64,000 nt of DNA from Sediminibacterium sp. UBA657. Lineage in GTDB: Bacteria > Bacteroidota > Bacteroidia > Chitinophagales > Chitinophagaceae. A program made the position numbers and the translations under genes. Under the pieces are notes generated by a model. It saw only the letters and a program-made list of their open reading frames with translations, made no database searches and had not been told where the DNA came from. Below, piece after piece: positions 56,037 through 64,000 of this stretch. The stretch covers positions 15,071 to 79,070 of the forward strand of contig DBOB01000003.1 in assembly GCA_002299885.1 (NCBI GenBank), written 5' to 3'. Positions within the stretch are counted from its first letter, which is position 1, and each line of letters starts with the position of its first letter.

Positions 56037-57515
56037 ATGGCAAAGGAACTAACGACAAGACAACAGGACTATTCGCAGTGGTATAACGACCTAGTTTTAA
56101 AAGGGTCACTTGCAGATTATAGTGCGGTAAGAGGATGTATGGTGATCAAGCCATATGGTTATGCTTTATGGGAAAATATGCAAGCAACATTAGACAAAAT
56201 GTTCAAGGATACAGGACATGAAAATGCCTATTTCCCTTTGTTTGTTCCAAAGTCTTTATTTGAGGCAGAGGAAAAAAATGCAGAAGGTTTTGCAAAAGAG
56301 TGTGCGATTGTTACACATTATAGATTAAAAACTGATCCAAATAATAAAGGCAAGTTAATGGTGGATCCAGAGGCGAAGCTAGAAGAGGAATTGATTGTTC
56401 GCCCTACCAGTGAAGCGATTATTTGGAATACTTATAAAACCTGGATTCAATCTTATCGTGATTTACCAATTTTGGTGAACCAATGGGCCAATGTGGTAAG
56501 ATGGGAAATGAGGACAAGATTATTTTTAAGAACGGCAGAATTTTTATGGCAGGAAGGGCATACTGCACATGCTACCAAAGAGGAAGCGATTGAAGAAACT
56601 GTAAAAATGCTAGATGTCTATGCTGACTTTGCAGAAAACTGGATGGCCATGCCAGTGATTAAAGGGGTGAAAACGCCTAACGAAAGATTCGCAGGTGCAG
56701 AAGATACTTATTGCATTGAGGCTTTGATGCAAGATGGTAAAGCATTGCAAGCAGGCACTTCGCATTTCTTAGGACAAAATTTTGCAAAAGCATTTGACGT
56801 AAAATTTAGTGATAAGAACAATACTTTAGATTATGTATGGGCAACCTCTTGGGGTGTGAGTACGAGATTAATTGGTGGATTGGTGATGACACATAGTGAC
56901 GATGAAGGGTTGGTTTTACCTCCACGTATTGCGCCTTTGCAAGTGGTGATTGTTCCAATTTTTAAAGGGGAAGAACAGAAAGCTTTATTGGATGAAAAAG
57001 TACATGCCATGGTGGCCTCTTTCAAGGCTGTTGGAATTCGTGTAAAATATGATGACTCTGATAATCAAAGACCAGGCTGGAAATTCGCCGAGTACGAATT
57101 AAAAGGTGTGCCTGTAAGAATTGCTGTTGGTCCGCGTGATTTGGAAAATAATCAAGTAGAAATTGCACGTCGTGATACCAAAGAAAAAACAACGGTGTCG
57201 ATGGATGGCATTACCGAAACTGTTTCACAACTTTTATTGGATATTCAATCTAATTTATTCAATCGTGCTAAAAAATATAGAGACGAACATATTACAAAAG
57301 CAGATAACTGGGATGAGTTTGTTACAACACTAGACACCAAGGCAGGATTTGTATCGGCACATTGGGATGGTACACCAGAAACCGAAGATAAAATTAAGGA
57401 GATGACCAAGGCAACCATTCGTTGTATTCCTTTGAACAATGAACAAGAAGCGGGTACTTGTATCTTAACAGGAAAACCTTCTGTGCAAAGAGTATTATTT
57501 GCACGTGCTTACTAG
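56037..57515 (+). CDS. proS: Prolyl-tRNA synthetase, archaeal/eukaryotic type
   Basis: Charges tRNA-Pro. At 492 residues it is the short form without the bacterial editing insertion domain. Class II motifs: motif 1 in [15 protein letters not shown], motif 2 around [21 protein letters not shown], motif 3 near [13 protein letters not shown], then an anticodon-binding domain and a C-terminal zinc-type extension ending in Tyr, as in this group. Followed by truB 19 bases downstream. Confidence 0.96.
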   Translation: MAKELTTRQQDYSQWYNDLVLKGSLADYSAVRGCMVIKPYGYALWENMQATLDKMFKDTGHENAYFPLFVPKSLFEAEEKNAEGFAKECAIVTHYRLKTDPNNKGKLMVDPEAKLEEELIVRPTSEAIIWNTYKTWIQSYRDLPILVNQWANVVRWEMRTRLFLRTAEFLWQEGHTAHATKEEAIEETVKMLDVYADFAENWMAMPVIKGVKTPNERFAGAEDTYCIEALMQDGKALQAGTSHFLGQNFAKAFDVKFSDKNNTLDYVWATSWGVSTRLIGGLVMTHSDDEGLVLPPRIAPLQVVIVPIFKGEEQKALLDEKVHAMVASFKAVGIRVKYDDSDNQRPGWKFAEYELKGVPVRIAVGPRDLENNQVEIARRDTKEKTTVSMDGITETVSQLLLDIQSNLFNRAKKYRDEHITKADNWDEFVTTLDTKAGFVSAHWDGTPETEDKIKEMTKATIRCIPLNNEQEAGTCILTGKPSVQRVLFARAY

Positions 57516-57534
57516 TATTTAAGTTACAAGTAAC

Positions 57535-58239
57535 ATGAAACAGAAGCCCATCCCTCCAGCACTCACTCCTTTTTTAGAAGGTAAGGTTTTGTTGATTGAT
57601 AAGCCACTGAATTGGACTTCTTTTGACATGGTTAAAAAAGTGAGGTGGTTAACAAAAATCATGAAAGTAGGACATGCGGGCACACTCGATCCACTAGCTA
57701 CTGGGTTACTGATAATTTGTACAGGTAAGTTTACAAAACAGATCAATGAATTCATGGGGATGCAAAAAGAATACTCAGGAAGTTTAGTACTTGGAGCAAC
57801 AACTGCATCCTATGATTTAGAACAAGAGCCTGAAAATTTTAAATCGATAGAAGCAATTACGGAATTAAAAATTCAAGAAGCGACAAAACAATTCATAGGG
57901 ACAATTCTGCAAATGCCTCCTCAACATTCTGCGATAAAAAAAGATGGAAAGCGATTGTATGAGTCTGCACGTCAAGGGATCGAAGTAAAAGTGGATCCAA
58001 GACAAATCACCATTGAGCAATTTGAGATTACAAAAATTGATTTACCTAATATTGAATTCAGAGTACTATGTTCAACTGGCACTTATATAAGAAGCTTGGT
58101 GCATGATTTTGGACAAGCACTAGGTGTAGGTGCCTATATGAGTGGATTAAGACGCACAAAAATTGGATCATTCCAGGTAGAAGATGCCATGCAGTGGGAG
58201 GCGCTAGAAAAAGAAATCAATGCTTTGTTAGAAGGGTAA
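57535..58239 (+). CDS. truB: tRNA pseudouridine(55) synthase
   Basis: Makes pseudouridine 55 in the T-loop. The 234-residue protein has the catalytic Asp52 in GHAGTLDPLATG and the CSTGTYIRSL motif. No PUA domain at the C-terminus, a short form. Convergent with the TamL-like gene, overlapping by 12 bases. Confidence 0.95.
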   Translation: MKQKPIPPALTPFLEGKVLLIDKPLNWTSFDMVKKVRWLTKIMKVGHAGTLDPLATGLLIICTGKFTKQINEFMGMQKEYSGSLVLGATTASYDLEQEPENFKSIEAITELKIQEATKQFIGTILQMPPQHSAIKKDGKRLYESARQGIEVKVDPRQITIEQFEITKIDLPNIEFRVLCSTGTYIRSLVHDFGQALGVGAYMSGLRRTKIGSFQVEDAMQWEALEKEINALLEG

Positions 58240-60612
58240 TCCAATTCCAAATTGCCATGCATAGTTATTTACTCTAAGACCATTCGTCTTTAATTCTGCC
58301 CATTTCAAATCGCTGAGGTTTAACCAACCGTTATTATAGGATCGAGTAGGGTCTTTCATTTTTAAGGCAAAGTCGATTCTGATAATAAAATAATCAAAGT
58401 CCATGCGCAATCCACTTCCAACTGCGATTGCAAGATCTTTATATAATCGATCTAATTTAAATCCTGCTTTAAGGTCGTTTCCTAAATCTCTTGTGTTCCA
58501 AATATTACCTATGTCCGTAAAAAGGGCAGACCCAATTTTGTAGGAGCCAATTTGTAATAAAGTAAATCGGTATTCAAAATTGGCCTCTAATTGCAGGTCA
58601 CCAAAGCGATCAAAATTTTGACTTGAAGCACTGGTATCATAAAATGTAGAACTACCTAAACCCAATTGTCTTAATCCCCAAGCACGCATACTATATGGGC
58701 CACCAGCTGTAAATTGTTTGAAGAAGGGCAATTGCCCACTCAAACTTGCATTGTCACTATAGTTATTTCCCCAGCCACCCATTAATCTCCAAGCAATCTC
58801 AGAATGATCATACTTGTAGGTAGATCTATATTCTGCTTCTAATTTCAAGTAACGATAAAAGTTATTATATAATTTTTCTGAAATGCCAAATATTCCTCCT
58901 GCATCTTCAATGCCTAGTCTTAAATATTGTTGTTGGCGAGGATGTTTTAATGAAGTCCCAATATTGGTATAACTCAAGGTTTGACTCGCTATATTACCCT
59001 CGTTAAATGAAGACCTTAAAAAAGGATTTCTAATCAGTAAGCTATCTAGTTTAGAAAACTTATTTAATCGGTATAGTTCAATATTCAATGGGGTATAGCT
59101 GATTACTTGTTGCTTGCCATTTTTATTTTTTTTCCACTCATAACCCCAATTGGTGGTGAATGATTTTAGTTGATAGAAGTCCAAACGATCCATATATGAA
59201 CCGTTTAAAGAGAAGTTTGTTTTCACATTTTGATTTGCCTTTGCTTCTTTTTTTACAAATGGAATAATTAAATAAGGGAAGCTATAAGTTTGACCAACAT
59301 TCATCAATAAGGTTTGTGCGAGATTGCCTCCGTTGTTTAAATTCAATTCCACACCTAGTCTTAGACTTGTGATACCAGGAATTGCTTTTCGTTGAACGTT
59401 CTTGTCTTTGTATGTAAGGTTCGTAGATAGACCCAATAAATTACCTGATCCTAATTGGGCTGTATTCCTGCTTCCTTCAACATCAAAGTTGACACTTCTT
59501 CTACTATAAGGCACTAAAAAATAATGCAGATAAACGCTATCATTTAAAAGCGTTGTTCTTCCATCTACTTGTTGCCATGCACCAAGACTACTCACATTAT
59601 TGAGCGTTTGGTAATAACTTGTTTCATTAAAAAGACTTCCTTTTTGAATGAAGGCCTGTTGTTTAAATATAGAACTTTTGAATTTTGGTAAGGTATAAAG
59701 ATGCACTAAATTAGAAAGCGTATCTCTTTTCAATGGTGCATTAGTAAGAATACTGTCTGGGTTGGATAGTACCGCAACATCGCTATAAAATAATTGTTGA
59801 CCAACCGTATATTGTTTTGTAGTTTCTTTTGAAAGATTTCTTAATTGAATACTAATTTTCCAACTTGGATTTTGATTATTTTTTGCATTTGCTTCTGCGA
59901 TTTGTGTAATTTGACTAAGTGGATCAAGTTGCAAAACCATCAATGATGCGTCGATGGTATCTACTTCTGCAAATATTTTTTCTTTTGTAAAATTATAAAA
60001 TCCATTTGCTCTAAATAACCCAACCAATCTATCTAATTCGTTATTAATACCTTCGTCAGAAAATGCTTGTCCTTTTTTTAAGTAACTAGCTTCTTTATTT
60101 TTTAAAGCAATGGATTGTAAAATTGGGTCTGATAACTGAAATGTAACGGTATCAATGATTGTTTTTTTATTGAGCGCTACTTGCATTGTCACCGTTGTCC
60201 TCCACTCATTTTTGATGGTATCGGTGGTGATGATAGGAGTCAATACAGGGTGGTAATATCCTTCAGAAGCTAAAAAATTGGACATATACTGCATGGTCCT
60301 AGTCATCCTTTCGGGCTGGTAGCTCTTTGGATTTATGATGGTATTAAAAATACCATATTGTCTTATGGTTTGCACTTTAACACTGTCATCCCAATAATTA
60401 TCCAGTGCAATAGATAGTGCCTTGGCTTGCTGCTTTGAAGCAGCGTCTTTAACAATGATTTTATTTTTGTAAATAAACTCTGTTTCCTTGGGGTAATTGT
60501 GCACAATCGCCATTTTTAAATCTGCGCAGCTATTTAATAAAAATAAAAGGCTGAATAGACTCAAACTTGAGGAGAATCGAATAATTTTAACTTTCCCAAA
60601 AGGCATGCGCAT
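58228..60612 (-). CDS. BamA/TamA-family outer-membrane lipoprotein, TamL-like
   Basis: A 794-residue protein with lipobox LNSC (Cys29), POTRA-like periplasmic repeats (about 45-330) and a C-terminal 16-strand barrel of the bacterial surface antigen type, with FTAGGPYSMRAWG (the conserved loop carrying an RGY-like motif, here RAW) and the terminal Phe in FGIGLPF. A lipidated TamA relative is the TamL type known in Bacteroidota, which with TamB shapes envelope assembly; tamB is not in the window. Starts at 60612 or 60606 are both possible. Confidence 0.85.
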   Translation of the reverse strand: MRMPFGKVKIIRFSSSLSLFSLLFLLNSCADLKMAIVHNYPKETEFIYKNKIIVKDAASKQQAKALSIALDNYWDDSVKVQTIRQYGIFNTIINPKSYQPERMTRTMQYMSNFLASEGYYHPVLTPIITTDTIKNEWRTTVTMQVALNKKTIIDTVTFQLSDPILQSIALKNKEASYLKKGQAFSDEGINNELDRLVGLFRANGFYNFTKEKIFAEVDTIDASLMVLQLDPLSQITQIAEANAKNNQNPSWKISIQLRNLSKETTKQYTVGQQLFYSDVAVLSNPDSILTNAPLKRDTLSNLVHLYTLPKFKSSIFKQQAFIQKGSLFNETSYYQTLNNVSSLGAWQQVDGRTTLLNDSVYLHYFLVPYSRRSVNFDVEGSRNTAQLGSGNLLGLSTNLTYKDKNVQRKAIPGITSLRLGVELNLNNGGNLAQTLLMNVGQTYSFPYLIIPFVKKEAKANQNVKTNFSLNGSYMDRLDFYQLKSFTTNWGYEWKKNKNGKQQVISYTPLNIELYRLNKFSKLDSLLIRNPFLRSSFNEGNIASQTLSYTNIGTSLKHPRQQQYLRLGIEDAGGIFGISEKLYNNFYRYLKLEAEYRSTYKYDHSEIAWRLMGGWGNNYSDNASLSGQLPFFKQFTAGGPYSMRAWGLRQLGLGSSTFYDTSASSQNFDRFGDLQLEANFEYRFTLLQIGSYKIGSALFTDIGNIWNTRDLGNDLKAGFKLDRLYKDLAIAVGSGLRMDFDYFIIRIDFALKMKDPTRSYNNGWLNLSDLKWAELKTNGLRVNNYAWQFGIGLPF
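60567..60595 (+). promoter_or_regulatory. Promoter of the SpoU methyltransferase gene
   Basis: TTG at 60567-60569, 18 bases, then TAACTTTC at 60588-60595 (last base deviates). The ATG at 60605 is 9 bases beyond. It lies inside the coding start of the divergent TamL-like gene. Confidence 0.5.
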
Positions 60613-61336
60613 GATCAATAAGAATGAGCTCAAATATATCCAATCTTTCGCCCATAAAAAACATTGGGCAGAAGAATCTGTTTTTATCATCGAAGGACCA
60701 AAGATGATGGAAGAGCTGATGGCTTCGGAATGGGTGATTCGACAAGCTTATGCCACCAAGGAGTGGATCGAAACCCAGCCCTTTAAGCCGCATTATGTGA
60801 CCGAGGTAGCCGATTTTGAATTAGATAAATTAACTCAATTACAAAAAGCCAATCTGGTCATCGCATTGGTTGAGAAAAAACAAATAAAAGGCCCCATACA
60901 ATTAAAAGGTAAGATGACCTTATGCTTAGATGGCATTCAAGACCCAGGAAATTTAGGCACTATTATAAGAACCGCTGATTGGTTTGGTTTAAATCAAATT
61001 GTGGTGAGTGCTGATACAGCAAGTTGCTATAATCCAAAAGTGGTGCAAAGCACGATGGGGAGTATTTTAAGAGTGGATGTAATTGTTGCAGATTTACCTG
61101 ATTTAATACAATCTTCCAAATTGCCCATTTATGGTGCAGTGCTTGAAGGAAAGTCAATACAATCAACAGCCTTGCCTAAAGAAGGCATATTGGTGATAGG
61201 CAATGAATCAAAAGGGATTCGACCACCCATTTTATCTTTGATCACAGATCCAATTACGATTCCAAAATATGGAAATGCAGAATCCCTAAACGCTTCTGTA
61301 GCAACCGGGATTATCTTAGCTAACTGGCAACATTAA
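60605..61336 (+). CDS. SpoU/TrmH family RNA 2'-O-methyltransferase
   Basis: A 243-residue protein: a short N-terminal substrate-binding domain, then the SPOUT fold with motif 1 LDGIQDPGNLGTIIRTAD, motif 2 LVIGNESKGI and motif 3 IPKYGNAESLNASVATGI, which form the SAM-binding knot. It methylates ribose 2'-OH in rRNA or tRNA; the exact target is not readable. Start at 60605 or 60611; both overlap the start codons of the divergent TamL-like gene. The stop overlaps the antiparallel lolC/E-like stop by 4 bases. Confidence 0.92.
   Translation: MRMINKNELKYIQSFAHKKHWAEESVFIIEGPKMMEELMASEWVIRQAYATKEWIETQPFKPHYVTEVADFELDKLTQLQKANLVIALVEKKQIKGPIQLKGKMTLCLDGIQDPGNLGTIIRTADWFGLNQIVVSADTASCYNPKVVQSTMGSILRVDVIVADLPDLIQSSKLPIYGAVLEGKSIQSTALPKEGILVIGNESKGIRPPILSLITDPITIPKYGNAESLNASVATGIILANWQH
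60631..60638 (-). promoter_or_regulatory. Promoter -7 box of the TamL-like gene
   Basis: Minus-strand TATATTTG, an exact match, located inside the coding start of the divergent methyltransferase gene, 18 bases before the ATG at 60612. Confidence 0.5.
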
Positions 61337-62520
61337 TCGAATCTTATTGCTTTAGCAGGACTGATTTTTTTGATCCAAATGGTAGGTAAAAGAAAAGATA
61401 AGTAACAGATGATTGCTGTTCCAAAAATAACCCCAACCACTTGCAGTGGTTGAATCTGGATAGGAAGTACATCAATTAAATAAGCAGACTCGTCTAAATG
61501 TATCCACTGAAATTTTAGCTGTAAAATTGAAAGGCCAAGGCCAATGAATACGCCTAGTCCGATCCCTACAAATGCAATAAAACTCGCTTGGTATAAAAAT
61601 ACTTTTTGGATCATGGTATGGGTTGCGCCCATTGCATTTAAACTGCCAATCATTGGAACACGCTCTAACAATAAAATCAATAAACAAGTGATGAGGTTTA
61701 CAACAGCTATGAATAGCATGATGATGATGGTAATATCCCTATTGATACTTTGAACTTGAATCCAATCAAAAAGTTGAGGATAGATGTCGGCGCTTGCACT
61801 TGCAACCCAATTTTCTGGAAGTATGGATTGGATGTCTATTTGCGTCTGAGCTATTGTACTTAAGTCATTTACATTTACTTGATAGCCTGTAATTGCATTA
61901 GGAGCTTGAATTAATTGTTGTAATAATTGAATATCCACAAATACATTTTTAAAATCGTAGGCTTCGATACCAGAATGGAATAAACCTACAACCCTTAGTC
62001 TTCTTTCTTGTACTTGATTGTTTTGGAAAAAATAAAGCCTTACTTGATCCCCAATGGCAATATTTAATTTAGAAGCCATATTTTTTGAGAGCACAATTTC
62101 TTTACTAGGATTTTGGCCATCGCTTTGAATGATCCTGCCTTGGATTAAGCTCGGGATACTAGAAAAATCAGCAATGCCTTTTGCATTGAGTCCTTCAATC
62201 TCTATATCCTTGGCAAGTACCATGGTTTGGTTCAAAAACGCCGAAGAGGATTGAATATTCGAAATGGTCTTTATTTGTTTTGTAATTTGATCGTCACCAT
62301 TGAGGTTAGCCCCATTGACCGAACTAATTTGAATATGCCCCCAAAAGGAGAATAATTTGTTTCGTACTGTTGACTGAAAGCCATTGACAATGGAAAAAGT
62401 GAGTAAAATTGCAGCCACACTAATAGCAGTTGCAGCGATAGATAGTCGTACTATAAATCGGGTGTAGTTTTTTTGTTTGTAAAAACTTATTCTTTTAGCT
62501 ATTTCAAAAGCGGTGTTCAA
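61333..62520 (-). CDS. LolC/LolE-like ABC transporter permease (FtsX family)
   Basis: A 395-residue membrane protein with one N-terminal helix (about 22-48), a large periplasmic domain (50-255) and three C-terminal helices, the LolC/E layout; the ERVPMIGSLNAMGAT loop is typical of the FtsX domain. It probably extracts lipoproteins for transport to the outer membrane, with an ATPase encoded elsewhere. The start is TTG at 62520; no in-frame ATG exists upstream and the next Met is beyond residue 95. Confidence 0.88.
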   Translation of the reverse strand: MNTAFEIAKRISFYKQKNYTRFIVRLSIAATAISVAAILLTFSIVNGFQSTVRNKLFSFWGHIQISSVNGANLNGDDQITKQIKTISNIQSSSAFLNQTMVLAKDIEIEGLNAKGIADFSSIPSLIQGRIIQSDGQNPSKEIVLSKNMASKLNIAIGDQVRLYFFQNNQVQERRLRVVGLFHSGIEAYDFKNVFVDIQLLQQLIQAPNAITGYQVNVNDLSTIAQTQIDIQSILPENWVASASADIYPQLFDWIQVQSINRDITIIIMLFIAVVNLITCLLILLLERVPMIGSLNAMGATHTMIQKVFLYQASFIAFVGIGLGVFIGLGLSILQLKFQWIHLDESAYLIDVLPIQIQPLQVVGVIFGTAIICYLSFLLPTIWIKKISPAKAIRFD

Positions 62521-62601
62521 CTGTTAATTTTAATCAAATCTAGTTTTTTTATCTTTATAATTAGCGTATTCAACTTAGTTTCGTAGTAGTAAACAATAGG
62601 T

Positions 62602-63867
62602 ATGAAAAACTGGATGATTCTAATTTGTTTGTATTTTTTGACTTCGCCATTATTTGCCCAGGTGGATAGAATAATGGATGCCAATATTCAAACCGTCTTG
62701 GTTTTTCCTAAAGGGAAGCCATTGGCATTACCGATTATTGGACTTAATACTCAGGACGAATTGTTGATTCAGTTTGATGACCTCTCTGCTAACTACAAGC
62801 AATATTATTTTACGATTGAACTTATGGATATCAATTGGCAGCCTGTTGCACTCAATCCCTTTGATTATACAAGAGGACTCACACAAAATAATATCAGGGA
62901 GTATACTATTTCATCTATCGCACAACAAGCCTACTTTCACTATAGTTTTACATTTCCAACCACATCCTGCAGGCCCACTAAGTCAGGTAATTATTTGATG
63001 AAAGTGTTTAGACAAGGAAGGCCCAATGAGCTTGTATTTACCAAACGTTTTTTTGTGGTAGAACAGGAAGTACCGATCACCGCTAGTATCCAAGAACCTT
63101 TTGATGAAACTATTTCTAAATCACATCAAAAAATACAAGCTCAATTAGATATAAAAAAAATCCAACTGCTTCAGCCAGAACTACTTCATGTTGCGGTCAT
63201 ACAAAACACTAGGTATAATGATGTGTTGATTTCAAACGTACCAAGTTTTATAAGAGGGAATCAAATGGAATACAATGCAGACAGGGATTTTGTTTTTCCT
63301 GCAGGTAAGGAGTCTAGGTGGTTAGATTTGCAAAATCTAAGGTTCAAAACAGACCGAATTGCTGCCATACAACAACTAGGCTATGGCTCTAGGATTATTT
63401 TAAAGCCAGACCAGTCGAGGGCAAGCCTGCCTTATTTTACATTTAGAGACTTGAATGGACAATACATGATTAGTAATACAGAATTAATTCGTTCAGAGGA
63501 TCAGAATGATTATGCCCAAGTATTGTTTAGCTATCTTCCAAAAAATGGGGTAGCATATGAAGGGAAATCAATGTATCTAGCGGGAGCTCTAACAGGCAAT
63601 GTATTAGATACCAATGCTCTTATGAGGTGGAATAGCACAAGTAAACAATATGAAAAATGGTTGAATTTAAAACAGGGTTATTATAGTTACAATTATATTC
63701 TTAGAGCCGACCAATCACCTAATCCATTGCATGATTTTATGTGGACAGAGGGGGATCATTGGGAGACCGAAAATAGCTATACGATTTTTGTTTATTTCAG
63801 GGCTCCAGGCAGTAGATATGACCAAATTATTGGGTATTCCAGCTTGAATTCGACTCAAAATTGGTAG
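62602..63867 (+). CDS. Type IX secretion plug-type protein (DUF5103 family)
   Basis: A 421-residue exported protein (signal peptide about 1-19, ending LFAQ). The N-terminal domain (about 27-155: LVFPKGKPLALPIIGL, NPFDYTRGL) and the C-terminal domain match the DUF5103 family, whose members plug the SprA translocon of the type IX secretion system. A weak promoter-like TAGTTTCG at 62576-62583 precedes it. Divergent from the LolC/E-like gene and followed by SRP RNA. Confidence 0.85.
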   Translation: MKNWMILICLYFLTSPLFAQVDRIMDANIQTVLVFPKGKPLALPIIGLNTQDELLIQFDDLSANYKQYYFTIELMDINWQPVALNPFDYTRGLTQNNIREYTISSIAQQAYFHYSFTFPTTSCRPTKSGNYLMKVFRQGRPNELVFTKRFFVVEQEVPITASIQEPFDETISKSHQKIQAQLDIKKIQLLQPELLHVAVIQNTRYNDVLISNVPSFIRGNQMEYNADRDFVFPAGKESRWLDLQNLRFKTDRIAAIQQLGYGSRIILKPDQSRASLPYFTFRDLNGQYMISNTELIRSEDQNDYAQVLFSYLPKNGVAYEGKSMYLAGALTGNVLDTNALMRWNSTSKQYEKWLNLKQGYYSYNYILRADQSPNPLHDFMWTEGDHWETENSYTIFVYFRAPGSRYDQIIGYSSLNSTQNW

Positions 63868-63887
63868 GAAAACCAATCTGTTTTTAC

Positions 63888-63895
63888 TACCTTCG
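63888..63895 (+). promoter_or_regulatory. Promoter -7 box of the SRP RNA gene
   Basis: TACCTTCG (one mismatch to TAnnTTTG), 4 bases before the first G of the RNA stem at 63900. This is the expected spacing to a transcription start. Confidence 0.6.
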
Positions 63896-63899
63896 CACC

Positions 63900-63995
63900 G
63901 GCAGGTCTTACACGACCAGCTCCTGCTGAACCTCCCCAGGGTAGGAATACAGCAAGGATAGGCGGTTGAGCGGTGCGATGTGAGTAGCCTGCCAC
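63900..63995 (+). ncRNA. ffs: Signal recognition particle RNA (4.5S, small bacterial type)
   Basis: The RNA component of the SRP, which binds Ffh and targets membrane proteins. Closing stem GGCAGG (63900-63905) with CCTGCC (63988-63993). The hallmark apical part is CCTCCCCAGG (63931-63940), a GGAA tetraloop (63944-63947) closed by GUA/UAC, and AGCAAGG (63951-63957), the Ffh-binding symmetric loop. A T-run reaches the window edge (63996-64000) and is the terminator. It contains no reading frame. Confidence 0.95.
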
Positions 63996-64000
63996 TTTTT

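Overview
This is an AT-rich, gene-dense chromosomal window from a member of the Bacteroidota, most likely a Chitinophagaceae-type bacterium (inference from gene content, not from a search). The reasons are: near-perfect copies of the Bacteroidota promoter box TAnnTTTG upstream of many genes; a type IX secretion plug-type protein; a lipoprotein-type BamA/TamA homologue; a CzcA-type pump fused to its outer-membrane factor; an HYC_CC_PP-type protein; Bacteroidota-type putative porin and FadL/OmpP1 barrels; and an Mrp ATPase of the form without CxxC. I see about 54 protein genes and one RNA gene (SRP RNA, ffs). I see no tRNA, rRNA, CRISPR array, insertion sequence or prophage. No stretch longer than about 300 bases lacks a gene; the longest gaps are 43602-43821 (AT-rich, holding a promoter at its left end and nothing else I recognise) and 24312-24509 (nothing recognised).

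Layout. 1-5073: end of an RlpA-like barrel protein, a rhodanese-thioredoxin lipoprotein, fmt (-), an FKBP isomerase, pepT and an ExbB/ExbD pair. 5110-13327: prmC, a YigZ-type protein, 3-hydroxyacyl-CoA dehydrogenase with an exported CarboxypepD_reg-like protein, mrp, cmk, ispH and an Uup-like ABC-F ATPase. 13328-19897: an orphan XRE regulator with operator-like repeats, gcvP, a cysteine-cluster protein, and a folK-deoxynucleoside kinase-MFS operon. 19996-29321: sppA, an ABC-2 permease and an SRPBCC protein, then queG, clpB, a Tet-type MFS pump behind a nested palindrome, and purine nucleoside phosphorylase. 29357-37958: a putative porin and a heavy-metal efflux cluster (HYC_CC_PP, double HMA protein, CzcA-TolC fusion, adaptor).

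37964-43601 is the most unusual part. A tightly overlapping minus-strand operon encodes an M42 peptidase, a class I glutamine amidotransferase with an altered nucleophile elbow, and an ATP-grasp ligase-like protein. It is divergent from a LuxE-like acyl-adenylating enzyme, which is followed convergently by a kelch-like/transmembrane/winged-helix sensor-regulator. I propose the operon as a candidate undescribed amide-ligase pathway.

43822-53056: an EamA transporter, tsaC, a GT9 glycosyltransferase, the CCA enzyme, a pRiA4b ORF-3-type protein, miaA, and an active/inactive pair of M16 peptidases. 53159-64000: a FadL-like barrel, a Gly/Trp-repeat lipoprotein, proS, truB, a TamL-like lipoprotein divergent from a SpoU methyltransferase with overlapping start codons, a LolC/E-like permease, the T9SS plug-type protein and SRP RNA.

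A general regulatory point: at several genes the promoter box lies only 4-5 bases before the ATG, which predicts leaderless mRNAs.
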